Source: Adiantum capillus-veneris
Taxonomy: Eukaryota; Streptophyta; Polypodiopsida; Polypodiales; Pteridaceae
Reading direction: 5' to 3'
DNA: 64,000 nt
NCBI GenBank assembly: GCA_014529385.2
Contig: CM043945.1
Location: forward strand, 98,002,612 to 98,066,611
The notes below the pieces were generated by a model that saw only the letters and a list, made by a program, of their open reading frames with translations, searched no databases and was not told the origin of the DNA. Every line of letters begins with the position of its first letter. Within the stretch, counting starts at the first letter, position 1. The position numbers were made by a program, and so were the translations under genes. Positions 34,651-46,586 of this stretch are shown in pieces.

Positions 34651-35236
34651 ATGGTAATATGTGCTTGACTTAGGTATTGGATTTTCTCTTCAGGATTAAT
34701 ACATAAGAGCAATATTCCATCTCGGTTTCTTTCGTACAGCCTACCAGCTAGTAATTGACACATAGCCGATTGCTCAATTAATCCGATTGTAATAGGAAGT
34801 GGTATTTGCCAATCCACTTGAGCTATGGTCATCAATGATACCATATTTTTCGACCATCAAGGTATTATTTTCACGGAGAACACATATGCATTTGGTAGAT
34901 CATTATCTACTCCTTTAGGAGGTTCTCCTGAAATAATCCTAGACAAATGATCTGCTCTTTGATGAGTAGTGCCCTTTTTTACAACTATAGTGGAATCAAA
35001 TTCTAGAAGAATGATGAACCATCTCACTATTCTTCCTGTGATGCATGGCTTGTTGACCAAGTACAATAAGTCTTGGTGGTCCACAAAGAACACAAATTTG
35101 TTTGCTAATAGGTAACGTCTATACTTTTTTACGGTATAGATCATTCCTAATCCTTTCCTTTCTATGGTTGTATAATTCTTTTCCGCCATGTTCAACTGTC
35201 GGCTAGCATAAGAAATAGGAAAATCGATTTTCCCAT
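34651..35236 (-). pseudogene. Element E RNase H, distal part
   Basis: The sequence GKIDFPISYASRQLNMAEKN continues through KYRRYLLANKFVFFVDHQDL and the linker TTHQRADHLSRIISGEPPKG. It is separated from the proximal half at 37846 by the inserted element. Confidence 0.83.
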
Positions 35237-37845
35237 TGAGGCGGTCCGGGGCGGGCAACAGGAAGAGCGGCCTCTAAACACCCTTCGAGGCTCCCGTGCT
35301 GGTCAATTGGGGCTGGGGCAAGCACAATCAGAGACAACAACAACCCACAGCCAGAAACCAAACAAGAAAAGGGGCACCACCTAGTTGTAGATGCGAACTA
35401 GGACGCACGTGATATCTCCTTATACTCAAACGCACAAAGAGAGGGGAATTCAAGATAGCCATACATACCAAACACAAACATTCACCACGCCAGAGAGAGG
35501 TAAGAGTAAAAATCAACTTGAGCAACTCAGTCTTAGCCTTAAAGGCTAGATGCACACAAAGCTTGATGAGAAATAGAGAGACAACACAAAACTTGACCTT
35601 GTTGCCAATACACAAATTGTCTTAGGGTCACGGGAGTCCTCTCACCGAGCATCCTCTTACAATTGACTTTTTAGGCAAACAATTCAACAAGCCCTCAAAC
35701 CATCAAGCATGAAATAGCACAATAGACTTCAAGGACAATATACTTTCAACCACCTGATGAGCCAACTTATCAAGTCAATTTGGAGAGAAGAGTCGTAGTT
35801 GCAGCATACAATTGCACCCAAAACTATGAATCTTATTTATGGAAAAGAGTATGCTACAAGTGTGATGCAGATTATGGTATCACTCCACTCCTCTAGATGG
35901 CATAACTAACTTTAAGCTTCTCCATGCACCTATGTGTAGTGATGGAATAGAGCACTCACAATGCACACACTCTACACAACTAGGCTTGAAGAGTGGTGTG
36001 TTATGTGTTGAGAATGGTGTGGTGTGATCATGTGATAATTTACAAGGGAGAGAAGGGCTCTATTTATAGGTTTTAGAAGCCCCACCTAATCAAGTTTATT
36101 TGAAGAAATCAAAGATTATGCATATTTTATTTTTTTAAATGAGGGTGGGTCTCTCTTGTCCTTTGAGTCACATGGATGTGGGCTCAAGGGAAGAGAATTA
36201 TTGAGGATGAAAGGAGAGAGAGAGAGAGATTGAGTGAATAATTTGGGAGTGCCTACTCTAGTAGAGGGTGCATTTTATAATAAGGTTAGTGGTTAGTAGT
36301 TAGTAATTATAGTTTGAAGTTAGTAGGATGGGGTAAAATTACATGGCATATGCACTCAAGGTGCATTATATGATTTATACAATGATAAAAAGTAAGAGAA
36401 GGATGAGAATATACACAATTTGGTGGAAACCGCAAGATATAAATGAAATTTTTCACCTTCTCCTCCAGTGAATGAAAAGGTTGTAGAGCTTTGTCGGTGC
36501 AGTTCTTGTGACCATGGGAAAGTTGAATTCTCCATGATCAAACTCCTCCTTTTGCAGGGCTTGAGCTTGATTATTTGCTGATTTTTTCTCTTTTTATGAA
36601 AGGATGAAGAGGTTATGGTAATATGAATTTGATTCTAGAGAGAGAAATTGAGCTATATGTGTGTAGAGATGATAATCTTTTGAGCTATGGAGTAAGGAGA
36701 GATAGAAATGGTGAAGAAGATGAAGTAAGCCATGAAAGTTGCAGGTTTGAGTGGGGTATGGAGAGGAATGAGTGTATGTGTGTGGAAGTGGGAAAGGAGG
36801 TGAGAGAAGACTATGGGTTACTTTGTGAGAAAAGTGGACAGATTGGGGTCCACTCAAAAAATCATAGCTCACCGGTGGTTGCTCCAAAAATCACCAAAAT
36901 TTTTGAGGTGATTATTCAGCTTTTGTTCCACATTTTCTCTTTTAACCACCACTCCAAATTCGGAGTGGAGATGGGTGCCAAAAATCTCACCAAAAAGCCT
37001 GTTTTTTATGCCTGCAAAAGTCTTTTAGTGGCCCCCTCCTTTGTTGAATTTGTACAATGCATCCAAGAGTGAGCCCCTCCTTTGTCATATCATAATACAA
37101 AGCATCCAAGTTTTCCTTTACACATGCATGGAGGAGGATTATTGGTGAATAAAGCAATATATACATGGTGGGACTAGTGTATGGACTATTCATGGATTTT
37201 AACTCAATGAGCACATGGTGTTAGAATAATGAGTATAAATAATAATAAAAATATGGAGAAATTATGGACATGAAAAGATATTGAAATCATATGATATGGT
37301 CCCTCTTTGTATTATTTTGGGTGAAAGAGGAAAAGGTATATAAGTAAATAATATAATAAACGTGACTAAGAGAGTAGAAATCAATTTTTGTTTTCATGAG
37401 GGTGAGGGTGAAAATGTGGGGGTGATTTTTTATAAAAGAAAAATATGAAGTTAGAGTATGTACACATTGGCAAAATACTTATGGTGTAAGAGAATGAAAG
37501 AAGGCATATACAAGTTTAATAAAACATACACCTAAGTATAAATATTTAAATAAAATACCAAAATAATTATAAAAATCCCTATATTTAGGCCATATATACA
37601 ATGCAATATTTACACACAAATGGGCTATAATATATTTTATTTTATGTATTTTATTTATTTATTTGGCTCAACTAGCCCAATGACTAGCTAGCTTAGGGTT
37701 TTTTAAAGAAAATATGGGGTAAATCCCCTAACTCACACACGCCTATGTATAGTGAAATGGTAGGGATAGCCACAGTTTTTGGGTGATTTTGGTAGGGTGA
37801 GGTAGCTTACTATGGCAATTATGGAAAGCCGAAAAACGGCTATCA
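35237..37845. mobile_element. 2.6-kb TG...CA insert in element E, probable solo LTR or non-coding LTR element
   Basis: The insert begins TGAGGCGGTCC and ends GGCTATCA. It is flanked by CCAT at both sides (35233-35236 and 37846-37849), and its removal restores the RNase H sequence seen in D. TG...CA ends with a 4-bp duplication suggest an LTR or a non-autonomous LTR element. A TATA-like CTATTTATAGG near 36060 is on +. No PBS, PPT or convincing protein was found; a 149-codon frame at 36623-37072 has no known motif. The right end carries a small hairpin (GCCG...CGGC). Confidence 0.65.
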
Positions 37846-38940
37846 CCATCTCCTGGTTGAGCTAGTATACACCCTATGGGAAAATTGGAAGCATTTACAT
37901 GTATGTGGAATATAATATTCCAATTTGGTGCTTTCAATATTGGAGCTGAGGTGAGAGTTTGCTTGAGCTTCATGAAGGATTCTTCACACTCATCAGTCCA
38001 TTCAATGTGTGTAATCAAGCTATACATGGGTTTTGCAATTATAGCGTACATCGTCTATAATATCCACAATGTCCCATGAAGGCTTGAACCCCCTTGACTG
38101 TTGTTGGTCTAGGAAAATCAACAATAACATGAATTTTATCCATATCAGTGGCTATGCCATTTTTAGACACTATATGTCCAAGAATTTTTCCTTGTCTACC
38201 CATGAATGTGCACTTTTCAAGATTTAAGCAAATTCTATAAGGTCTACATTTTTCAAATACCTTTTTGAGACGTTCAAAATGATCAACCCGGATTGATGAA
38301 TGTACGCATAGATCATCCACATATACTTCCAAGAATTTCCTAAGATATTCTTTAAAAGAATGACTCATCAATCTTTGGAAGGTGGCAGAAGCATTAGTTA
38401 ACCCAAAAGGCATAACCCGATAGGCAAAAATACCCCATTCCATTGCAAAAGCAGTTTTATGTTGATCTTTTGGGTCAACCAAAAGTTGATTGTATCCCGA
38501 AAAGCCATCTAAGAAGTTGTAAGCTTCTTTTTCTGCAACTCGTTCTAAAACATGCTCAGTGATTGGAAGAGGAAAGTTGTCTCTAATGGTAGCTGCATTC
38601 ACTTTCTTGAGGTTGACACAGACTCGTAATTTTTCGTTCTTCTTGGGTACTACCACCATTGGAGACACCCAATCCGTGTGTTTAATTTCATAAACGAATT
38701 TAGCTTCCTTTAGTTTCTCAATCTCTTCTTTGATCTTTCTAGCAAATATTTCATTGTATGTGTATGGTCTTTGTCTAGTTGGTTTCGCATCATCTCTCTG
38801 GGTATGATATGTTGATAGATTTCTGGATCAACACCCTTGAGATCCGTGTAAGACCAAGAGAAGATATCTCGTATACTTTTAGTAGGCCTAGTCAAAGCTC
38901 TTCTTCTGCTTCTGTTAGGTCATTTGCAATGTAGGCAGGC
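37846..38940 (-). pseudogene. Element E reverse transcriptase and proximal RNase H
   Basis: RT motifs: MSPMVVVPKKNEKLRVCVNL, FLDGFSGYNQLLVDPKDQ, FGLTNASATFQRLM, the catalytic EVYVDDLCVHS, GHCGYYRR. RNase H begins with HVNASNFPIGCILAQPGDG at the insert border. Frameshifts lie near 38045 and between 38668 and 38895. Here the catalytic motif is YVDD, while D has YMDD. Confidence 0.87.
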
Positions 38941-40350
38941 CTAGGCTCTTCTCTTGGTTCAGCCAAATCTATCTTTTTCGCGTTTTTAGGCGCTTGGTAG
39001 GACTCACCCTGTTTTCGTAGTTCTCTAACAGGTTGTTCGACTATGATTTTTTGTTCTTGTATAGTATATTACTTGTAATGGGATGGAACACTCATTACAT
39101 CTTTACGATCCACTTCTGTGGTTTCTATTTTGTTTGTATATATCTCCTTTAGAGCTTTATTCAACTCTTGATACTTCTTTTTCTGCTCAACTCGTGTCAT
39201 GGTTGGCTCCTTCTCCTGTTTCTCTGGCCTTGCTTGAGCATCCTTCCTCGTTTTTCTTGATGTTTTTCAACACTTTTGGATTTTCATTTGAAGGATATAT
39301 GCCAGTGATTTTGTCCTTGACACAATGATGTGCATCTATCTGCATCAGGAGCTGTGTTCTACTGGAGATTGATGGCATTAGTCTAGCTTTCACATTTTTG
39401 GTGTCTCTTTTTCGTCTATACCATTTCTGTCTTCTCAATTTCTGGTTAGGAAAGTCAAAAAACTTTTCCTCCCCTCCTTTCATGAGTAGCTTAGCTCTCA
39501 CATGTTCTTTTTCTAACCCCAAATCTTTTGAGGTGGCTGAATGTTCTTCTAACTCATCTGTAGCATCGTAGTAGAGGTTTGAAAAGACTTGTTGAGCTTT
39601 CATCACGTCCTTGGGTTCCTCATTTTCTTCTTCAATGTAGAGGGTTGAAATCATTTGTATGGGAATTATGTCATAGCCGTCCTCATTGTAAAATTGAGTA
39701 GGCATTGACGCATTCACACATGCATCCATTGTTGCTAAAATTTGACTCCACTCAAATGGCTCAAACAAATGTTCTAGAAAGGGTTCAAGTACATAGGCTT
39801 CATCTATGTGCAATCCCTTTCTAAGATACACTTCTTCCCATTTTAAGCTCCCGTTTTTTGAAGCTCCACATATCCAAATAGGAGTGTCTTTGTTTAACCA
39901 CGATGGAAGCTTAGTTTCAACTGAAGAGACTGAATCAAACCCTTGTATGGGCGTTTTCATGACATCTCTATAAGTGTGATCTTTTAGATTAACCCTTGTT
40001 ATAGATCCCACTTGCTTCAAGTACAGATAATTGTTTCCCCAATCTTGGATAAGATGTACCTGTCGCATAAAAGGTCTTCCCAATATGATTTCGTAATTGA
40101 GTTTCTTCCCAATGTCTACTATGGCAAAAGTGTGTTGATATTCAATCCCATAGGAATTAACTATCACTTTTTCAAGCAGTCCTAAGGGTCTTTTAATGTG
40201 TCCATCAGCCAATTGCAATTTCATTCAAGTTTGTCTAATGGCTGGTTGTCCCCAGGATTGCCATACTGCTTTTGTGGCTATGGCTATGTCTGCCCCACTA
40301 TCCAGTATGCCATGGTTTCAATGTCATTATATTTCTCTGTAATATTCTCC
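38941..40350 (-). pseudogene. Element E protease and linker
   Basis: The frame 40224-39187 (345 codons) carries the protease C-terminal part (AIVDIGKKLNYEIILGRPFM) and the long linker shared with D. The catalytic aspartate region (near 40280-40320) is preserved as DNA but one base is missing relative to D, so the active-site segment is out of frame. Confidence 0.82.
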
Positions 40351-40465
40351 AACTTTGTTCATTGGAACATATCGAATCTCTTTGTTATCCATTTTGTGTT
40401 TCAATCTTCCCATATTTTTTGCAATGAGCCCCATTATCCCCACCTTCTCTAGGGTTTTCTGTAAG

Positions 40466-43400
40466 TCATTCCATAGATGGTCTGATTTTTAATAGTTCTT
40501 CCAAAGTAAGAGTGCATTGGTTGGGTGTATACATGATCGAATGAATGTTGTCTACTTCTAGGGTTTGTTCCGCTCTTTTGCCTTGAGTGGTCTTACACAC
40601 TATAGATTCATCTTCGTTATCTCCCAAGTAAGAGGGTAATGTTTTCAAGGTCAATGGTTTAGACATTCCTGAAGCTTTAGATCCGCAACCCCCATACAAG
40701 AATTGTACATCCATGTCCATATCAGGAGGTAGGTTGTCTAACCAAACTTCCCCTATAGGAGCTGACTTTAGAGTTAGGCTCCCATCATTGATCTCTCTAA
40801 CTTTTTCCCATAAGTGTCCTAGCCAGTCTTCCTCTACGAATGGAATTCTGTCTAAGGCATCTTCGCTATCCGGCACTATAACTTCTGGCTCTTTTGGTTC
40901 AAAGTGGGGTTCTACCACCACTTTGGAATTTTCTTGATTGTCTCTTACCACAAGCTCCTCAGGTTTTTCCATACTTTCGAGCTTGGGTTTTTGTTTTTCA
41001 AGCATCTCTTGCGTGATTCTTACCAGATTTTGATAAGCTTCAAGCTTAACTGCTTCCATGTATGGAGAAGGATAGTTTTTCCATTTGTTTTCCATATTTT
41101 GGCCTGCTTTAAGTCCTACTTGGTAAGCTTCCAAGGCTGCATTAATAGGCTCAAAAAAAATTTCGACCAAAATTGATCCTCTAGATTTCATGGTTGTTTC
41201 TTTGATTTTGCTTTCAGTTTCTTTCACCTTTTCATGAATAGTTGTTTTGCTTTCTCCTTGATTTTAGCTTGTTGTTTCTGTTTTCTCATCTCATACCTTT
41301 TACTTCTGCATCTATTGGTCTTTTGAGAGGTAATTTTTGTACTCTCCAAATCATCAGAGGAGTAATGTTTCTTTTTCTTAGCCTGGGCTCTAGTAATTTC
41401 CTTGATTGGAACAATCGGTTCACTCTCTAATAAGCTACTAGGTATCACTTGGACCACGTCTACTACTGTTTTACCCTTGTTTAAAGGATTTTTAGGACAA
41501 TCTTTTGGAAAGTGTCCTCCCTTTTGGCAACATTTTATGCAATAAGCTTCGACGTGCTTAAGGTTCTTGTCAGGCTCTGGGCATTCATTTTTCCAATGAT
41601 CATCTGCACCACAGTTATGATAGTTTCTCATTCTTAGCTTAATCATGGGTCTTACCATAGGAGGTCTAACACCTGATTAGCCACATGGTACATTGGTGCG
41701 AGCTCTGGTGGAGTATAAGTCATAGGTTCTTCCATTGGTGGTGGATGTGAACTATACCAATCTCCTTCTGAATGCATGTACTTTACAGGCACTGCATTAT
41801 GTCCTGGATACGGAGGTTGTTGACCCAACACGGGTTGAGGTCTTTCCATACCCATCGGTGGTCTTTGAGCTGGTGCCATATTAGGTTGGTATCTGTTCAT
41901 GGGTTGTCCTTGTGGCCTCATGGGCACATACTAAACATTCCCATCATACTTTGGTTGGTAGTAGCACTCATTGGTCTCATGGTTGGTCCATTTACCCTTG
42001 ATTACACACCACTTTTGCTATCTAATTGGTTGTCCCTATTGAGGTATCCCTTGTCCTGGTCCCCTCATAGGTGCTTTTTGCATGTTATTCATCATGACAT
42101 TCATCCTTTTGAGCATATCTTCTATGGCTGAAAGTGGTAGTTGCAGCAGCCGTTCCCACTTGTGTTGGTTTAATGGATGTTGTTTTCTCTCGTTGAAAAA
42201 ACAATTGTCTCCTAAGTGAATAGCATCTGACACACACACTTCTAGGGTTGTATACTTCTTGCTATACAGTATAGCATGAGGTTCTTTGTTCAATAGTCCC
42301 TCTAGAAACAATCATACTAGTCGTTCTTTTGCAGGTATCTCTAGGTCTGGACATCTGGCAATGTATTGTTTCATTCGAGTTGCACAATCCCTAACAGACT
42401 CACCTTGTTTCTGTTTAAAGCTGTAGATTTGAGCTATCGTATTGTGTTTGATCCCCGCTTTGGAACAAGCAGCTACAAATCCTTGAGCTAATGTGTTCAA
42501 GTCCATAATTGATCTTGGTGGAATGTTTTGGAACCATGTCAATGCTTTTCCTTCTAATGTCATTCCAAACCCCTCAAATTGAGTATGAAAATTGAATATG
42601 CATTCTGCTCTTAGCACTTGCTTAAAGCTTGCTAAGTGGTCGTATGGATCCCCCGATTCACTGTATTTTCTGACCCATTTTTGAAAATCAGCTAGTCTGA
42701 TGCGTCTATTTGGTTCAACTCCTGGTCTCCTGGCAGTTGATCTTGTTCGAAGTCCTTCAAACCACTCTATTGGAAATAGTGACTCATGTAGCCGTGCACT
42801 GGCCTTAGTGTCACCCGGTTTTCTTCGTGATGAGGTTGTTTCTGGTTTTTTAACATTACTCTCAGAAGATCTCTCATGATGTTCATCTCTTGGGATAGTT
42901 TTTGGTCCTTGGCCCAATATCCAATCTCTTATTGAATATCCTTGATATTTGGTTTGTTCCACCTCCTCAGGATCCATCATAACAAAGGTGTTGTTATAGC
43001 AATCCCTAAACAAGTAGGTTGGTAGATCTGCTGACCCCTTTTCCTTGATCTTGAAGATATAGACGATCTTCATGGGTGTTAGTTGTCCTGATTTGGCATG
43101 CAAAGTCGATAGAAGATCTTTTACATTTCTATCCTCCCAACAATAGACTCCGATCCTAAGATTATCAGTACTAAGCCATTTCAAAGGCTTCAAATCAACT
43201 TGATCGTATCCCTCAAATTCTAAAGTTGGTGGCCCTTCTTTTGCGGCCATATCTGGAATTATGGTATTTACTTCTAACCCCCATTTGTCTATCACGTCAG
43301 GGTTTTCGACTTGTAAACATTGAGTTCCGTTTCTATCTATGTACATTTTTCCTTGTTTGTTTGCCCTGATTTCCTCTTCGAACTCAATACTATGGTCATC

Positions 43401-43702
43401 AATGCGAATAGCGTACTCTTCGTTAGAATCCAGGTAAACCTGAGCTCCATGGCGATTAGTCTTATAAAAGAGAGTATATGCTTATAGCGCATTGTCATTC
43501 CGGTTTTCGAGTGAGTCGAATAAGAAGACATTTCGGACATTGAATCAGAAAAAATGTCTGAGACTTCTTCAAGGATAGTGTGCAAAGAATTGCCTTGATT
43601 CACACTTTCTTCGGTGGATACTCTAGTGGAGGTTTCTCCAAATATGCCTTGATTTTCTAGTACACGACAAGATTTAAGGTTCATAAAGACTTGTGAAGCC
43701 AT
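40466..43702 (-). pseudogene. Element E gag
   Basis: It starts near 43702 (MASQVFMNLK), with a frameshift near 43490, and continues in the 344-codon frame 43346-42312. This has a family-specific N-terminal part (MKIVYIFKIKEKGSADLPTY) and the retrotransposon gag core (YSESGDPYDHLASFKQVLRA, GKALTWFQNIPP). Proline-rich and zinc-knuckle parts follow (YHNCGADDHWKNECPEPDKN, CIKCCQKGGHFPKDC, 41500-41625), and then a basic stretch and a linker (41227-40466). It is broken by about five frameshifts or stops. Confidence 0.85.
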
Positions 43703-45647
43703 GGATAGAGTACTTATCTTTGGATTGACTGGTTGTCAATTTCTTCCTGACTTGATTGCAACTTCTGTCAAGCTGCCGATTCCTTGTCTGCAACTTGATT
43801 CCTGTACAATTTTGATCAAGTTAGCTATTCTTTCACAAGGACTGTGTAGTTTTTGCTAACTATTCTGATCGGTCTATATGTATCACTTCAAATTGAGCTA
43901 ATTTAGTCAATAGTTGAGATTTTCAAACTCGACTTTGGCAAAACTCAAAGGATTAATCTGCAACCTGGAAACTGAGTGAACATGTATCAATTTGGATCCG
44001 ATTGAACCCAAAATTGCCCGGTGGCTTTGTATTATGCTGGTCTAACACTGCACAAGTTCAAAAGTCATAAATGGTCTCTCTCTGTAGCAATAGTAAATAA
44101 TCGCGATTATTTACTTTTGTCAAATTTTTACACTTTTTGAATCGGTTTGCCAAGTATCCAACCTATTAAGGTCCTTGGACAAGTTTCAACAAGTTGGGAC
44201 AAAATCTGTTCAAGTTTATTAACTGTTTCGTGTCCACAGACTCTGATTTCAAGAATCTGGCTTAAGTCTCACTTTTGAGATCCAAATTTCACCAAAATTG
44301 ATTTGTGTGGTCTACTTGATATGCTTGACCTTGTGGTATACCCAAATATGCAAGATTGTCAATTTTTGAAGCAGATGTAAATAATCATGATTATTTACTC
44401 TAGCTATTTTTTTGCAAGTTTTTGTCTTAATCTTAGCACAGATCTGTTAAGCACATCAACTTAAGGTCTCTAGCCAAGTTTCATCAAGTTTGGACAATTT
44501 TTGATCAAATGATCATCAGTTTTTTGTTTGCATACTAACTTTGCAAATTTGGTCACAATTTTCAATCCAATGATCCAAATCTTACCAAATTTGATTTGTG
44601 GGCTTATTACAACATGATAAAACTAGTTGTATGCTAACTTGGTAAAAAGAGTTGAAAAATGAGGCAGATGTAAATAATCGCGATTATTTACTTCTGGCAA
44701 ATTTTGCATCTTTTTGGTCAACTGAGCATGTACACATGTCTATCACATCAATATAAGTGTGTGAATCAAATTTCATTGAGTTTGGACTATTTTTTTCCCA
44801 ATTTACATTCAAGTTCTCAAAAGTCAGTACAAACTTTAGTTTTTACCCAGTTTTTGCCAATTTGGTGATCCAAATCCATTGTGCCTTTATAAAAGTTGTT
44901 TGTACACATGCAATGAGTCATTGGTATCAACCTTGGTCAAATTTGAGCTGAAAGTAAATAATCATGATTATTTACTTCAGGCTTGAAATGAACCATTTTT
45001 TAAACTTTTTTCATGGACAGTCTTTTCATGGGTTATTTTAAGCTTAGGAATCAAGTCAAAACTTAATTTGGCCTAAAATGTCAAAAAAAAAGTAAATAAT
45101 CCGAATTTTTACAAACTCTTGAAATTTTTACCTCAAAGTGTCCTTGAGCTTACCCACTGGTTCATACAACTTTTAAGCCTACTCCCCAGTCGAATTGAGT
45201 GGTTTGGAGACTTTTTGTGCTATTTCTAGCCATAGACCTGAAATTTTGCAACTTCAAATACAACTCACAATGATTCTTTCGGAGACAACAATGTTCTGAA
45301 ATCCACCTCGGATCCTACTTACCCTACTCCTAGGTTCTCATGCAATGGGGTGGTGGAAAGTGTCCACAAACACTCGTTTTCTTGTTTTTTACGGTTTTTC
45401 GAGCATTGATCTTAAGACTTGTCTCATCTATCAATCATTCTCCAAATTCTAATCTAGTTCTACAATCCTACAATCTTAAAGGCACTCGACAAGTACGATT
45501 ACTTCCAAGCTAACTCTACACAGCAAAAGACGACAATCTTAAGCTATTGGTTTCTAAAAGAAAGTTTGTACTCTAGGAGATTTTAGAGGAAGTTAAAGGA
45601 AAACTTCACAAGATGCTCATGTTTTTCCTAGTTTAATTCTCTTCAAT
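43703..45647 (-). other. Leader of element E
   Basis: A 1.9-kb untranslated stretch between primer site and gag. It carries the palindrome array (44092-45114). On the minus strand a GGGTAAGT donor-like sequence lies near 45315-45325 and a TTGCAG acceptor-like sequence near 43793, so the array could sit in a leader intron; not proven. Confidence 0.6.
44092..45114. repeat. Palindrome array of element E, five copies
   Basis: Copies lie at 44092-44115, 44377-44398, 44670-44691, 44952-44977 and a degenerate one at about 45094-45114. Centre spacings are 284, 293, 284 and about 138 bp. The first four are perfect palindromes of 22-26 bp with arm GTAAATAATC. Copies 1 and 3 have core TCGCGA; copies 2 and 4 have TCATGA, changed symmetrically. 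The spacers are clearly diverged, so the palindromes are the most conserved part. Confidence 0.93.
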
Positions 45648-45664
45648 CCCCGACAGTGGCGCCA
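45648..45664 (-). promoter_or_regulatory. Primer binding site of element E, Asp-tRNA type
   Basis: Minus strand TGGCGCCACTGTCGGGG, two bases from the LTR end. It resembles the TGGCGCCGTTGCCGGGG site complementary to plant tRNA-Asp, with 3 mismatches. Confidence 0.82.
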
Positions 45665-45666
45665 AA

Positions 45667-46586
45667 TGTGGGACGGGAGTCTAACCTCACTATCCTATCT
45701 TATTGCAGATTTAGCAAGAACCACGATTAAATTGTCAATCCATGGGACCAAGCTGACTCGTCTAGTGCATAGAGGCTACAAGAGGTTGCCAATCTCTCAG
45801 AAAACAACAAACAACTCGAATCTAACTCAAGCTACACTCAAGTGATTGAAATAACCAAAAGCCAATCGCTCATCGGCAAACAAATCACATCTGTTACAGC
45901 ATCAAATGACATCCAGACGTAATAAAACTTCTAAGACGTGTTTATAAGACCTAAGCACACATGATTATGGTCTCAAATCGCACTTTAGGTCAAGTGAAAA
46001 ATTCACAATTATTAACAGTAGTGGATTTTTGACCTAGTCGTTTTCGACTCAGAATGCACCTAAATGCTTAGCAATGATGTCCCAATACCCCACCTATGCT
46101 TAGTTTTTTATTTTGAAGTATAAATTCCTACTTATGATGAAATTAGGCCGCGGGTCAGTACGCCAAAAGCTACGAAATACCGTGAAGTGTTTACGTCAAT
46201 GCGTAGAGCTCTTACCTGCGTTGCAATGCAGCAAACGCGACTGCAATGTAACAACCGGGGAGGGAGTAGGAAGCAAGAGAAGGAGAGAGGTGAGCGTCGT
46301 TAGCTCACACTGTGTATTTCATTATCCAAAACTTAATAATTATTTACAAAAATTGGCTTTTATACCTTAGCCAAGGTTTTTGGTGGTCAAAACTAATAAT
46401 TTAGGAGCTCTAACTAAAGGTAGGTAATGACAGGTTGATACAATCTAGAAGCTTGTACCCCCGGCTCATCAATTACAAGGTTTATCCAAAAAATAGGACT
46501 TACAATATTCCCGATTCATCAAAATAATAAGTGTTTTTACAATAAGAGCTCCGAAAAATGGTATCCGTGTTAGCTTGTTGCTAACA
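45667..46586 (-). repeat. 5' LTR of element E
   Basis: On the minus strand it starts TGTTAGCAACAAGC (46586) and ends GTCCCACA (45667), 920 bp. It is an inverted copy of the D LTR with moderate divergence by eye, so E and D are not very recent copies of each other. Confidence 0.9.

Larger units (their letters stand above)
33549..46586 (-). mobile_element. Ty3/gypsy retrotransposon E, 3'-truncated
   Basis: On the minus strand: 5' LTR (46586-45667), Asp-tRNA-type primer site, leader with palindrome array, gag, protease, RT, RNase H and integrase. It stops inside integrase after EWIGHD at 33549, where D's LTR begins. It is the same family as D by protein and LTR similarity. A 2.6-kb insert splits RNase H. 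The host flank beyond 46586 cannot be tested for a target duplication because the other end is lost. Confidence 0.87.

Noticed and set aside
36623-37072. 149-codon frame in the 2.6-kb insert
   Set aside because: No motif, and overlaps an equally open minus-strand frame.
44092-44115. Rho-independent terminator
   Set aside because: The palindrome has no loop and no U tract, and the genome is eukaryotic.
19862-46586. D and E as one giant inverted transposon
   Set aside because: Each has its own polarity of LTR, primer or polypurine site and its own copy of gag-pol, so they are two elements.
32616-46586. The inverted LTR pair as terminal inverted repeats of a DNA transposon
   Set aside because: TATA box, polypurine tract and primer site positions show they are a 3' LTR of D and a 5' LTR of E.
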